Assembly (NCBI RefSeq): GCF_013364155.1
Contig: NZ_CP054916.1
Location: forward strand, 3,034,501-3,098,500
Reading direction: 5' to 3'
DNA length: 64,000 nucleotides
Source of the DNA: Streptomyces sp. NA02950
GTDB lineage: Bacteria; Actinomycetota; Actinomycetes; Streptomycetales; Streptomycetaceae
In this document: positions 15,196-24,386 of the stretch, piece by piece
Layout of the letters: each line of letters opens with the position of its first letter
Numbering within the stretch: the first letter of the stretch is position 1
The notes under the pieces: model-generated
Told to the model about the DNA's origin: nothing
Databases searched by the model: none
What the model saw: the letters and a program-made list of their open reading frames with translations, nothing else
Position numbers and translations under genes: made by a program

Positions 15196-15870
15196 ATGAA
15201 GCGCAACATCGTCATCGCCACCGTCGCCGCGGCCGCTCTGATCGGCGGCGGTACGGCCGTCGCCCTGGCGGACAGCGGGACGGGCAGCGCGCGGTCGTCG
15301 TACGGCGGTGCGGCCGGTGCGGCCGGTGCGGCTCAGGCTTCCGGGAAGGTGGCGGCCCACCCGTCCGAGTCCGACGACAAGGACGACGCCGACAACGACG
15401 CCAAGGCCGCCGCGAAGGCCCGGGTGACGCTCTCCGACGCGGCGGGCTCGGCCCTGAAGGCCGTGCCGGGCACGCTGTCCTCCATCGACCTGGACGACGA
15501 CGCCCGCACCGCCGCCTGGGACGCGGAGATCCTGGGCAAGGACGGCACGTGGCACGAGGTGACCGTGGACGCCTCCAGCGGCAAGGTGCTGGACCAGCAC
15601 GTGGACCGCGGGGAGGACGACGACGCGCGTGAGCGTGCCGCGCTGAGGAAGGCCGAGGTGAGCGCGGTCCAGGCGGCCCGGAAGGCCGCGGCGGGCGGTG
15701 GCACGGCGACCTCCGTCGACATCGACGACGACCACGCGGCGGTGTGGGAGGTCGAGGTCGTGAAGAACCACAAGGAGCGCGAGCTGACCGTCGACGCGCA
15801 GACCGGCAAGGTCGCCCAGGCACCGTCCGACGACGACCGCGCCGAGGCCGGCGACCGCGACGACGACTGA
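15196..15870 (+). CDS. Secreted PepSY-domain protein
   Basis: The protein has 224 residues from ATG 15196, preceded by GGGGAGGAA. The signal peptide is MKRNIVIATVAAAALIGGGT with an ALA site near residue 29. After a short Ser/Gly linker and a Asp-rich segment come two PepSY repeats, about 75-140 (AAGSALKAVPGTLSSIDLDD, AWDAEILGKDGTWHEVTVDA) and about 145-215 (AVQAARKAAAGGGTATSVDI, VWEVEVVKNHKERELTVDAQ), each ending in a D-A-x-[ST]-G-K-V turn. PepSY domains inhibit peptidases or act as periplasmic sensors. The gene is probably induced by the adjacent two-component system and could feed back on its acidic sensor domain; that is inference. Confidence 0.9.
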   Translation: MKRNIVIATVAAAALIGGGTAVALADSGTGSARSSYGGAAGAAGAAQASGKVAAHPSESDDKDDADNDAKAAAKARVTLSDAAGSALKAVPGTLSSIDLDDDARTAAWDAEILGKDGTWHEVTVDASSGKVLDQHVDRGEDDDARERAALRKAEVSAVQAARKAAAGGGTATSVDIDDDHAAVWEVEVVKNHKERELTVDAQTGKVAQAPSDDDRAEAGDRDDD

Positions 15871-15992
15871 GCGCCGCGCGTCCGGTCCGGCCACCGCACC
15901 CCGGCCACGGGACACCGGACACCGATCACCGTGAGCCGGTGCCCGCCGGGGTGAGCGGAGGTGAGCCGGTCACGCCGGAGTGACCACCGCGC

Positions 15993-16025
15993 GAGGGCGG
16001 GCCCCGCACACCCGGGCCCGCCCTC
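15993..16025. terminator. Bidirectional terminator between the PepSY gene and meaB
   Basis: A perfect 12-bp stem GAGGGCGGGCCC/GGGCCCGCCCTC with a 9-nt loop lies between two convergent genes. Confidence 0.8.
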
Positions 16026-16049
16026 AGCGCACGTCCGCGCCCGCGCTGC

Positions 16050-17009
16050 CTACGCCCCCTCCGTGACTCCCGCCACCAGTTCGTCGGCCGCCGTGTACGG
16101 GTCCAGCTCACCGGCCACGACCCGTTCCGCCAGCGCGCCGAGGCGCCGGTCACCGTGCAGATCGCCGATGCGGGCGCGCAGCGCGGTCACCGCGATCGTC
16201 TCGACCTCACCGGCCGCCCGCCGCATCCGGCGCTCGGCCAGCACACCGTGCTCCTCCATCCACGCGCGGTGCTTCTCCAGCGCCTCGACGACCTCGTCGA
16301 TGCCCTCGCCGCGCGCCGCCACCGTCTTCACGATCGGCGGCCGCCAGTCTCCCGGCGCCCGTGCCTCGCCCAGGCCCAGCATGTGGTTGAGCTCGCGGGC
16401 GGTGGCGTCGGCGCCCTCCCGGTCGGCCTTGTTGACCACGTACAGATCCCCGATCTCCAGGATCCCGGCCTTGGCGGCCTGGATCCCGTCGCCCATCCCC
16501 GGCGCCAGCAGCACCACACTGGTGTCGGCCTGGGCGGCGATCTCCACCTCGGACTGGCCGACGCCCACCGTCTCGACCAGCACCACATCGCAGCCGGCCG
16601 CGTCGAGCACCCGGATGGCCTGCGGTGCGGCCCAGGCGAGCCCGCCGAGATGACCGCGGGTGGCCATGGAGCGGATGTAGACCCCGGGGTCCGAGGCGTG
16701 CTCGGACATCCGGACCCGGTCGCCGAGCAGCGCCCCGCCGGAGAACGGCGAGGAGGGGTCCACCGCGAGGACCCCCACCCGTTTGCCGATCCGGCGGTAG
16801 GCGGAGACGAGCGCGGAGGTCGAGGTGGACTTGCCGACCCCCGGGGAGCCGGTCAGCCCCACCACGTACGCACCCCCGGCCAGCGGAGCCAGCGCCGCCA
16901 TCACCTCGCGCAACTGCGGCGAATCGCCCTCGATCAGCGAGATCAGCCGGGCGACCGCGCGCGGCCGCCCCTGCCGGGCCTGCTCCACCAGGGTGGGCAC
17001 ATCACTCAT
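16050..17009 (-). CDS. meaB: Methylmalonyl-CoA mutase-associated GTPase
   Basis: The 319-residue G3E GTPase (MeaB/MMAA/ArgK family) gates adenosylcobalamin loading and protects or reactivates acyl-CoA mutases. The P-loop is G54-S-P-G-V-G-K60-S61; VGVLAVDPSSPFSGGALLGD is switch I with the family DPSSP signature; VETVGVGQSEVE is switch II; VNKAD is the guanine-specificity NKxD. The C-terminal helical arm (250-319) provides dimerisation. The gene lies 88 bp downstream of the thiolase and in the same direction, so they may be co-transcribed. IcmA in this window and methylmalonyl-CoA mutase elsewhere are the expected clients. Confidence 0.96.
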   Translation of the reverse strand: MSDVPTLVEQARQGRPRAVARLISLIEGDSPQLREVMAALAPLAGGAYVVGLTGSPGVGKSTSTSALVSAYRRIGKRVGVLAVDPSSPFSGGALLGDRVRMSEHASDPGVYIRSMATRGHLGGLAWAAPQAIRVLDAAGCDVVLVETVGVGQSEVEIAAQADTSVVLLAPGMGDGIQAAKAGILEIGDLYVVNKADREGADATARELNHMLGLGEARAPGDWRPPIVKTVAARGEGIDEVVEALEKHRAWMEEHGVLAERRMRRAAGEVETIAVTALRARIGDLHGDRRLGALAERVVAGELDPYTAADELVAGVTEGA

Positions 17010-17097
17010 GGGTGCCGCGCTCCTCCACGCTCGTACCGCCGTACCGCCCTACCGGGTATCGGCACGGATCAGAACCACTCACCGGCGGCCGCCGGGA

Positions 17098-18318
17098 TCA
17101 CGCCTTCTTTCCGGGCACCCGGATGATCAGCGCGTCTCCCTGGCCGCCACCGCCGCACAGCGCCGCCGCACCGGTACCGCCGCCGCGCCGGCGCAGCTCC
17201 AGCGCCAGGTGCAGCACGATGCGGGCGCCGGACATCCCGATCGGATGTCCGAGGGCGATGGCGCCGCCGTTCACGTTCACCTTTTCGGAGGAAACCCCCA
17301 GATCCTTCATTGACTGCACCGCGACCGCGGCGAACGCCTCGTTGATCTCGATCAGATCCAGGTCGTCGGTGGTCAGCCCCTCCTTGCCCAGGGCGTGCGC
17401 GATGGCGTTGGACGGCTGCGACTGGAGGGAGTTGTCGGGTCCGGCCACATTGCCGTGGGCGCCGATCTCGGCGATCCACTCCAGGCCCAGCTCCTCGGCC
17501 CTGGCCTTGCTCATCACCACGACCGCGGCGGCACCGTCGGAGATCTGCGAGGAGCTTCCGGCGGTGATGGTGCCGTCCTTGGCGAAGGCGGGGCGCAGCT
17601 TGCCCAGGGACTCGGCGGTGGTCTCCCCGCGGATGCCCTCGTCCTTGGCGAAGACGACCGGCTCGCCCTTGCGCTGCGGGATCTCCACGGGGGTGATCTC
17701 GGCGTCGAACAGGCCGTTCTTCTGGGCGGCGGCGGCCCGCTGGTGGGAGCGGGCGGCGATCTCGTCCTGCTCGGGACGGAGGATGCCCAGCCGGGTGTTG
17801 TGCTTCTCGGTGGACGCGCCCATGGCGATGTTCTCGAAGGCGTCGGTGAGCCCGTCGTGCGCCATCGCGTCGAGCATCTCGATGGCGCCGTACTTGTAAC
17901 CCTCCCGCGACTTGGGCAGCAGATGGGGGGCGTTGGTCATGGACTCCTGGCCGCCCGCGACCACCACGTCGAACTCACCCGCGCGGATGAGCTGGTCGGC
18001 CAGGGCGATGGCGTCGAGGCCGGAGAGACAGACCTTGTTGATGGTGAGGGCGGGCACGTTCATCGGAATACCGGCCTTCACGGCCGCCTGCCGGGCCGGG
18101 ATCTGGCCGGCGCCCGCCTGGAGCACCTGCCCCATGATCACGTACTGCACCTGGTCCCCGCCGACCCCGGCCCGGTCCATCGCGGCCTTGATCGCGATGC
18201 CTCCCAGGTCGGCGCCGGAGAACGTGCGCAGGCTGCCCAGCAGCCGCCCCATGGGGGTGCGGGCACCCGCCACGATCACGGAGGTGGTCTTGGCGTTACC
18301 GGTCGATGGTGCAGTCAT
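17098..18318 (-). CDS. Acetyl-CoA acetyltransferase (type II thiolase)
   Basis: This 406-residue thiolase condenses two acetyl-CoA to acetoacetyl-CoA or cleaves 3-ketoacyl-CoA. Catalytic residues are all present: nucleophile Cys97 in NKVCLSG, His358 in [16 protein letters not shown], Cys388 in CGGGGQGDA, and the NEAFA motif. The length is normal for the family. AAGGGG lies about 9 bp before the ATG. It is transcribed toward meaB and is divergent from mce. An imperfect inverted repeat (TTAACGA 18349-18355, TCGTCAA 18362-18368) in the upstream region could be an operator. With hydroxyacyl-CoA dehydrogenase at 36 kb it could supply the butyryl-CoA/ethylmalonyl-CoA route; substrate preference is not readable from sequence. 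Confidence 0.95.
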   Translation of the reverse strand: MTAPSTGNAKTTSVIVAGARTPMGRLLGSLRTFSGADLGGIAIKAAMDRAGVGGDQVQYVIMGQVLQAGAGQIPARQAAVKAGIPMNVPALTINKVCLSGLDAIALADQLIRAGEFDVVVAGGQESMTNAPHLLPKSREGYKYGAIEMLDAMAHDGLTDAFENIAMGASTEKHNTRLGILRPEQDEIAARSHQRAAAAQKNGLFDAEITPVEIPQRKGEPVVFAKDEGIRGETTAESLGKLRPAFAKDGTITAGSSSQISDGAAAVVVMSKARAEELGLEWIAEIGAHGNVAGPDNSLQSQPSNAIAHALGKEGLTTDDLDLIEINEAFAAVAVQSMKDLGVSSEKVNVNGGAIALGHPIGMSGARIVLHLALELRRRGGGTGAAALCGGGGQGDALIIRVPGKKA

Positions 18319-18458
18319 GTGGTGCGCCCCTTCACGAGAAGAAGGAAGTTAACGAGGGTTATCGTCAATGTACTGACCGGTACCCGCGCGGTCACCGGCC
18401 CATCAGTGTGATCGCGCGCACGTTGCGTAACCACCGGAGAGGGCGGTGCACTGGTCCC

Positions 18459-18899
18459 ATGCTGACGAGAATCGACCACATCGGGATCGCCTGTTTCGAC
18501 CTCGACAAAACCGTCGAGTTCTACCGTGCCACGTACGGCTTCGAGGTGTTCCACTCCGAGGTCAACGAGGAGCAGGGCGTACGCGAGGCCATGCTCAAGA
18601 TCAACGAGACCTCGGACGGCGGGGCCTCGTACCTCCAGCTGCTGGAGCCGACCAGGGAGGACTCGGCGGTCGGCAAGTGGCTGGCCAAGAACGGCGAGGG
18701 GGTCCACCACATCGCGTTCGGCACCGCCGACGTCGACACCGACTCCGAGGACATCCGCGGCAAGGGCGTCCGGGTCCTCTACGAGGAGCCCCGCCGTGGC
18801 TCGATGAACTCCCGGATCACCTTCCTGCACCCGAAGGACTGCCACGGGGTGCTGACCGAACTCGTCACCGCGGCGCCCCCCTCCGAAGCGGACCACTGA
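18459..18899 (+). CDS. mce: Methylmalonyl-CoA epimerase
   Basis: The 146-residue vicinal-oxygen-chelate protein interconverts (2R)- and (2S)-methylmalonyl-CoA. It consists of two beta-alpha-beta-beta-beta modules. Metal ligands are visible as the histidine in RIDHIGIAC, the histidine of VHHIAFG and the glutamate in GVLTELV. The ATG at 18459 gives the family-typical MLTRIDHIGIAC start; no ribosome site is close to it. A 13-bp tandem duplication spans the stop codon (18885-18910). It is divergent from the thiolase-meaB pair and followed by the scy promoter. Confidence 0.96.
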   Translation: MLTRIDHIGIACFDLDKTVEFYRATYGFEVFHSEVNEEQGVREAMLKINETSDGGASYLQLLEPTREDSAVGKWLAKNGEGVHHIAFGTADVDTDSEDIRGKGVRVLYEEPRRGSMNSRITFLHPKDCHGVLTELVTAAPPSEADH

Positions 18900-18908
18900 A
18901 GCGGACCA

Positions 18909-18938
18909 CTGACCTACCCCTTCCCCGGCCGGTAGAGT
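18909..18938 (+). promoter_or_regulatory. Probable vegetative promoter for scy
   Basis: CTGACC (18909-18914), 18-bp spacer and TAGAGT (18933-18938) resemble the HrdB consensus. They lie about 200 bp upstream of scy. A CCCCGGCCG/CGGCCGGGG hairpin overlaps the spacer and start region. Confidence 0.5.
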
Positions 18939-19141
18939 GCAGGCTCGGCCGGGGTACGGGAATCGGAAGGGATCGGGGTCCGGCCCGGACTTCGCCGATG
19001 ATCTGACACCATTTCTTCGGAAGGGCCAGCTCCGCACCGTCCGGCACACCTGTCGCCGGGCCGGGACCACGAGGAACCGCGAGGGACCGCGAGGGACGGA
19101 GCCGGCCGCCAATGCGACCAGGGGACGGATGGGACCGCGCA

Positions 19142-22100
19142 GTGCGGGGCTACGACCGCTACGAGCCTGACGATCAGCTCTCGAAGTTCGAGGCCGAGAT
19201 GGAGCGGCTGAAGACCGAGCGGGAGAAGGCCGTCCAGCACGCCGACGACCTCGGCTACCAAGTCGAGGTGCTGCGCGCCAAGCTGCACGAGGCGCGCCGC
19301 ACTCTGGCGTCCCGTCCTGCCTACGACAGCGCCAACTTCGGCTACCAGGCAGAACAGTTGCTGCGCAATGCGCAGATCCAGGCCGACCAGCTGCGCGCGG
19401 ACGCCGAGCGCGAGCTGCGCGAGACCCGCGCCCAGACCCAGCGGCTGCTCCAGGAGCAGGCCGAGCGGCAGGCCCGGCTCGAAGCCGAGCTGCACGCCGA
19501 GGCGGTGACCCGCCGCCAGCGGCTGGACCAGGAGCTCGCCGAGCGCCGCGCCACCGTCGAGTCGCATGTCAACGAGAACGTCGCCTGGGCCGAGCAGCTG
19601 CGCGCCCGGAGCGAGGACCAGGCCCGCCGGCTGCTGGACGAGTCCCGGGCCGAGGCCGAGCAGGCCCTGTCGGCCGCCCGCGCCGAGGCCCAGCGGCTGG
19701 TCGAGCAGGCCCGGCAGCGGCTCGGCTCGGAGGCGGAGTCCGCCCGTTCCGAGGCCGAGTCGATTCTGCGCCGGGCCCGCGCGGACGCCGAGCGGCTGCT
19801 CAACGCGGCCGGGGCACAGGCCCAGGAGGCCACCGACCACGCCGAGCAGCTGCGGGTCGGTGCCGCCACCGAGTCGGACGAGGCCCGCCGCCAGGCCGTC
19901 GAGCAGACCCGCGCCGCCGAGCAGCGGATGCAGGAGGCGGAGACGGCGCTGCGCGAGGCGCGCGCCGAGGCCGAGAAGGTTCTGAACGAGGCCAAGGAGG
20001 CGGCGGCCAAGCGGCTTTCGGCCGCCGAGTCGGACAACGAGCAGCGCACCCGTACGGCCAGGGCGGAGGTCGCCCGGCTGGTCGGCGAGGCCACCAAGGA
20101 GGCCGAGGCACTGCGGGCGGAGGCCGAGCAGCTGCGGGACGACGCCCGCGCCGAAGCCGAACGGATGATCTCGGAGGCCGGGGAAGACGCCCGGGCCCGG
20201 GCCGCCGAGGACTCCGCGGCGCAGCTGGCCAAGGCGGCCCGTAGCGCCGAGGAGGTGCTGACCCGCGCTTCGGAGAAGGCGCAGGCCACCACCAAGGCGG
20301 CCGCCGAGGAGGCGGAGCGGGTCCGGCGGGAGGCCGAGGCCGAGGCGGACCGGCTGCGCTCGGAGGCGCATGACACCGTCGAGCAGCTCAAGGGCGCGGC
20401 GAAGGACGACACCAAGGAGTACCGCGCCAAGACCGTCGAGCTCCAGGAGGACGCGCGGCGGCTGCGCGGCGAGGCCGAGCAGCTGCGGTCCGAGGCGGTG
20501 GCCGAGGGTGAGCGGATCCGCGCCGAGGCGCGCCGTGAGGCGGTCCAGCAGATCGAGGAGGCGGCCAGCACCGCCGAGGACCTGCTGACCAAGGCCAAGC
20601 AGGACGCGGAGGAGACGCGTTCGGGCGCGACCAGCGAGAGCGAGCGGGTCCGCACCGAGGCGATCGAGCGGGCGAACGCGCTGCGCCGCCAGGCCGACGA
20701 GCTGCTGAAGCGGGCCCGCGGCGAGGCCGAGGAGCTGGTGACCTCGGCCGAGGAGCGGGCCGAGGAGATCCGGTCGGAGGCCACCCGCACGGCCGAGGAG
20801 CTGCGCGAGGACGCCGAGCGCTCGGCCGAGGAGCGCCGGACCGCCGCCGAGGCCGAGCTGACCCGGCTGCACCAGGAGGCCGAGCAGCGGCTCGGCTCCG
20901 CCGACGAGGCCCTGAGCGACGCGCACACCGAGGCCGAGCGGCTGCGCCGGGAGACCGCCGAGGAGATCGAGCGGCAGCGCGGCGAGTCCGTCGAGCGGCT
21001 GAACGCGCTGCGCCAGCAGGCCGAGGAGGAGGCCGACCGGCTGCGCGAGGAGGCCGCGGCGGACGCGTCGAACGCGCGCGCCGAGGGCGAGTCGGTGGCG
21101 GTGCGGCTGCGCGGCGAGGCCGCCGCGGAGGCCGAGCGGCTGCGCGGTGAGGCCCAGGAGACGGCCGACCGGGTGCGGGCGGAGGCCGCCGCCGCCGCCG
21201 AGCGGATCGGCGCCGAGGCCGCCGAGGCCCTGTCCGCCGCCCAGGAGGAGGCGGCCCGCCGCCGCCGCGAGGCCGAGGAGCTGCTGACCGACGCCCGTGA
21301 GGAGGCCCAGCGGGAGCGGACCCGGGCTCATGAGCAGAGCGAGGAGCTGCTGACCGCTGCCCGTAACCGGGTGTCCGAGGCGCAGACCGAGGCGCAGCGG
21401 CTGGTCGAGGAGGCGGAGCAGCGCTCGTCGGACATGGTGGCCGCCGCCGAGCAGACCGCGCAGCAGGTGCGGGATTCGGTCGCCGGGCTGCACGAGCAGG
21501 CCGAGGCCGAGATCACCGGGCTGCGTACGGCCGCCGAGCACGCGGCGGACCGCGTCCGCACCGAGGCGCAGGAGGAGGCCGACCGGGTCCGCGCGGACGC
21601 CTACGCGGAGCGGGAGCGCGCCTCGCAGGACGCCACCCGGCTGCGGCAAGAGGCGCAGGAGGAGACCGAGGCCGCCAAGTCGCTCGCGGAGCGTACGGTT
21701 TCGGAGGCGATCGCCGAGTCGGAGCGGATGGTCGGCGAGGCCCGCGAGGAAGCGGCGCGGCGGCGTACGGAGGCGGCCGAGCAGGCCGACCGGCTGCTCA
21801 CCGAGGCCACCCACGAGTCCGAGCGGCTGCGAACCGAGGCCAATGAGACGCTCGACGAGGCGCGCCGTTCGGCCAACAAGGCCCGCGCGGAGGCCGCGGA
21901 GCAGGCCGACACCCTGGTGAACGGCGCCACCGACGAGGCGCAGCGGCTGGTGGCCGAGGCCACGGCGCGGTCGCAGGCGATGCGCACCGAGGCGGCGGAC
22001 GCGCGGGCCACGGCGGAGCAGGACGCGGCGCGCACCCGGGCCCAGGCCCGCGGGGACGCCAACACCATCCGTTCGGAGGCCGCCGTGCAGGCCGACCGGC

Positions 22101-23143
22101 TGGTCGGCGAGGCAGGGAGCGAGGCGGAGCGGCTGCTCGCGGAGGCCACCGCGGAGTCCGAGCGGCTGCGCACCGAGGCGGCGGAGACCCTCGCCTCGGC
22201 CCGGCAGCATGCCGAGCGCACCCGGGCGGAGGCGGAGCGGATCGCGGCCGAAGCGGCGGCGGAGGCCGAGCGGATCCGCACCGAGGCGCAGGCCGAGTCG
22301 GACCGGCTGGTCGACCGGGCGCGCGAGGACGCCAACAAGCGCCGCTCGGACGCGGCGGAGCAGGCGGACCGGCTGGTCACCGAGTCCAGCGCGGAGGCCG
22401 AGCGGCTCACCGCGGAGGCGCAGGAGGCCGCGCTGCGGGCGGCGACCGCGGCCGAGGAGCAGGCGGACACCATGGTGGGCGCGGCCCGCAAGGAGGCCGA
22501 CCGGCTGGTCGCCGAGGCCACCGAGGAGGCCAACGGGCTGGTGGAGAAGGCCCGTACGGACGCGGACGTCATGCTGGGTGAGGCCCGGGGCGACGCGACC
22601 GCCATCCGGGAGCGCGCCGAGGAGCTGCGGGCACGGACCGAGGCCGAGGTGGAGGAGCTGCACGAGCGGGCCCGCCGGGAGTCCGCGGAGCAGATGAAGG
22701 CCACCGGCGAGCGGGTGGACAAACTGGTCGCTGCGGCCACCGCGCAGCTGATGAAGGCCGAGGAGAAGGCCAAGTCGCTGGTGTCGGAGGCCAACAGCGA
22801 GGCCAGCCGGGTGCGGATCGCGGCGGTGAAGAAGGCCGAGGGTCTGCTGAAGGAGGCCGAGCAGCGGAAGGCCGACGCGACGCGGGACGCGGAGCGCGCC
22901 CGGGCCGAGGCCGAGGCCGAGGCTCAGGAGATCGTCGACGAGGGCAAGCGCGAGCTGGAGTTGCTCAAGCGGCGCCGCGAGGACATCAACGCGGAGATCT
23001 CCCGTGTCCAGGACGTGCTGGAGGCGTTGGAGTCCTTCGAGGCCCCCGCGTCGGGCGGCGCGGGAGCCAAGGAGAACGGCGGAGTCAAGACGGCGGCAGG
23101 TGCGGGTGCGACCAGACCGGGCGGAAAACGTTCCGACGGCTAG
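19142..23143 (+). CDS. scy: Scy, polarisome coiled-coil scaffold
   Basis: The predicted protein has 1333 residues, nearly all coiled coil. The GTG at 19142 (VRGYDRYEPDD) is preferred because the family starts with this RGY motif; ATG 19112 would add 10 residues. The N-terminus (about 10-55, LSKFEAEMERLKTEREKAVQ, HADDLGYQVEVLRAKLHEAR) is a DivIVA-like heptad coil. From about residue 80 the sequence is Ala/Glu/Arg-rich with long-period repeats such as EAERLRTEA, EQADRLV and EEAxRLxxEA; a 51-residue hendecad-based repeat has been described for this family. Scy assembles at hyphal tips and recruits DivIVA and FilP to set polar growth and branching. The adjacent filP supports the call. Repetition makes the DNA prone to assembly error and internal length variation. 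Confidence 0.95.
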   Translation: MRGYDRYEPDDQLSKFEAEMERLKTEREKAVQHADDLGYQVEVLRAKLHEARRTLASRPAYDSANFGYQAEQLLRNAQIQADQLRADAERELRETRAQTQRLLQEQAERQARLEAELHAEAVTRRQRLDQELAERRATVESHVNENVAWAEQLRARSEDQARRLLDESRAEAEQALSAARAEAQRLVEQARQRLGSEAESARSEAESILRRARADAERLLNAAGAQAQEATDHAEQLRVGAATESDEARRQAVEQTRAAEQRMQEAETALREARAEAEKVLNEAKEAAAKRLSAAESDNEQRTRTARAEVARLVGEATKEAEALRAEAEQLRDDARAEAERMISEAGEDARARAAEDSAAQLAKAARSAEEVLTRASEKAQATTKAAAEEAERVRREAEAEADRLRSEAHDTVEQLKGAAKDDTKEYRAKTVELQEDARRLRGEAEQLRSEAVAEGERIRAEARREAVQQIEEAASTAEDLLTKAKQDAEETRSGATSESERVRTEAIERANALRRQADELLKRARGEAEELVTSAEERAEEIRSEATRTAEELREDAERSAEERRTAAEAELTRLHQEAEQRLGSADEALSDAHTEAERLRRETAEEIERQRGESVERLNALRQQAEEEADRLREEAAADASNARAEGESVAVRLRGEAAAEAERLRGEAQETADRVRAEAAAAAERIGAEAAEALSAAQEEAARRRREAEELLTDAREEAQRERTRAHEQSEELLTAARNRVSEAQTEAQRLVEEAEQRSSDMVAAAEQTAQQVRDSVAGLHEQAEAEITGLRTAAEHAADRVRTEAQEEADRVRADAYAERERASQDATRLRQEAQEETEAAKSLAERTVSEAIAESERMVGEAREEAARRRTEAAEQADRLLTEATHESERLRTEANETLDEARRSANKARAEAAEQADTLVNGATDEAQRLVAEATARSQAMRTEAADARATAEQDAARTRAQARGDANTIRSEAAVQADRLVGEAGSEAERLLAEATAESERLRTEAAETLASARQHAERTRAEAERIAAEAAAEAERIRTEAQAESDRLVDRAREDANKRRSDAAEQADRLVTESSAEAERLTAEAQEAALRAATAAEEQADTMVGAARKEADRLVAEATEEANGLVEKARTDADVMLGEARGDATAIRERAEELRARTEAEVEELHERARRESAEQMKATGERVDKLVAAATAQLMKAEEKAKSLVSEANSEASRVRIAAVKKAEGLLKEAEQRKADATRDAERARAEAEAEAQEIVDEGKRELELLKRRREDINAEISRVQDVLEALESFEAPASGGAGAKENGGVKTAAGAGATRPGGKRSDG

Positions 23144-23317
23144 CGGCACACGCCCTGTCGTGTCCGAATCATCCCGACGAGTGACAAGCGTTGGGCCTTA
23201 CTGCCACTCAAAAGGCTGGACATTCTCCAGATCAAACAGACGTTGACTCGATGACACGCCGCTCGGCCCCCTAGGATTCCCTCTATCACCTCACCGGTCT
23301 CTTTCGACAGGAACCCC

Positions 23318-24253
23318 ATGAGCGACACTTCCTCCCCCTTCGGCTTCGAGCTCGTGCGGCGTGGATACGACCGCGGTCAGGTGGACGACCGCATTACCAA
23401 GCTCGTCGCCGACCGTGACAGTGCACTTTCCCGTATCACCTCCTTGGAGAAGCGCATCGAGGAGCTGCACCTCGAGACGCAGAACGCTCAGGCCCAGATC
23501 AACGACGCGGAGCCGTCCTACGCGGGGCTCGGCGCCCGGGTCGAGAAGATCCTCCGTCTCGCCGAGGAGGAGGCCAAGGACCTGCGCGAAGAGGCCCGCC
23601 GGGCCGCCGAACAGCACCGTGAGCTCGCCGAGTCGGCGGCCCAGCAGGTCCGCAACGACGCCGAGTCGTTCGCCGCCGAGCGCAAGGCGAAGGCCGAGGA
23701 CGAGGGCGCGCGTATCGTCGAGAAGGCGAAGGGCGAGGCGGCCACTCTGCGCCAGGAGGCGCAGAAGGACGCCCAGTCCAAGCGCGAGGAGGCGGACTCC
23801 CTCTTCGAGGAGACCCGCGCCAAGGCCGCGCAGGCCGCCGCCGATTTCGAGACGAACCTGGCCAAGCGCCGCGAGCAGTCCGAGCGCGACCTGGCCTCGC
23901 GTCAGGCCAAGGCCGAGAAGCGGCTCGCGGAGATCGAGCACCGCGCCGAGCAGCTGCGGCTGGAGGCCGAGAAGCTGCGTACCGACGCGGAGCGCCGGGC
24001 CCGCCAGACGGTGGAGACCGCGCAGCGCCAGGCCGAGGACATCGTGGCCGACGCCAACGCCAAGGCCGACCGGATCCGCAGCGAGTCCGAGCGCGAGCTG
24101 GCGGCCCTCACCAACCGCCGCGACAGCATCAACGCCCAGCTGACCAACGTCCGCGAGATGCTGGCCACGCTGACCGGTGCCGCGGTGGCCGCGGCGGGTA
24201 CGCCGGAGGACGAGGCGGTCAGCCGTGGCGTCCCGGCCCAGCAGACCCGGTGA
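23318..24253 (+). CDS. filP: FilP, intermediate-filament-like cytoskeletal protein
   Basis: The protein has 311 residues. A DivIVA-like head (FELVRRGYDRGQVDDRITKL) is followed by a short non-helical hinge around NDAEPSYAGL (residues 64-73). A long coiled-coil rod runs to about 285 (EEEAKDLREEARRAAEQHRE, RQTVETAQRQAEDIVADANA) and a disordered tail ends the protein. FilP forms subapical networks that stiffen hyphae and interacts with DivIVA and Scy. AGGA lies 5 bp upstream of ATG 23318. The 174-bp gap after scy may hold its own promoter (TTGACT at 23243 is present, but no -10 at normal spacing was found). The gene is closed by a strong hairpin. Confidence 0.96.
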   Translation: MSDTSSPFGFELVRRGYDRGQVDDRITKLVADRDSALSRITSLEKRIEELHLETQNAQAQINDAEPSYAGLGARVEKILRLAEEEAKDLREEARRAAEQHRELAESAAQQVRNDAESFAAERKAKAEDEGARIVEKAKGEAATLRQEAQKDAQSKREEADSLFEETRAKAAQAAADFETNLAKRREQSERDLASRQAKAEKRLAEIEHRAEQLRLEAEKLRTDAERRARQTVETAQRQAEDIVADANAKADRIRSESERELAALTNRRDSINAQLTNVREMLATLTGAAVAAAGTPEDEAVSRGVPAQQTR

Positions 24254-24276
24254 CACCGGGTCATTCCGGAGCGTTC

Positions 24277-24311
24277 CCTGCCCCGTGCCGCACCGTGCGG
24301 CGCGGGGCAGG
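24277..24311 (+). terminator. Terminator after filP
   Basis: A 16-bp stem (CCTGCCCCGTGCCGCA with TGCGGCGCGGGGCAGG, one G-U pair) and a CCG loop lie 24 bp after the stop. Confidence 0.8.
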
Positions 24312-24386
24312 CGCCTGTCCGCCGCCGGTCCCCCGGCGGGCGGCGGCCCGGTGGCGGGGGTGATGGGCCGCGCTTAGCGTGGCCGC

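Noticed and set aside
18349..18368. TTAACGA/TCGTCAA inverted repeat before the thiolase gene as a firm operator
   Set aside because: One mismatch, short arms and no related copies in the window; mentioned only as a possibility.
19200..23000. Tandem DNA repeats suggestive of a CRISPR array or minisatellite
   Set aside because: The periodicity is coding (hendecad/heptad) and degenerate; there are no identical repeats with unique spacers.
18914..23149. 1411-codon open frame antisense to scy
   Set aside because: It mirrors the scy coiled-coil codons (GAG/GCG/CGG give Leu/Arg/Pro/Gly antisense), with no ribosome site or known domain. It is a by-product of GC bias and repetition.
23243..23280. 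filP promoter from TTGACT and TAGGAT
   Set aside because: The spacer is 23 bp, outside the usual 16-19 bp range, so the pair is not supported.
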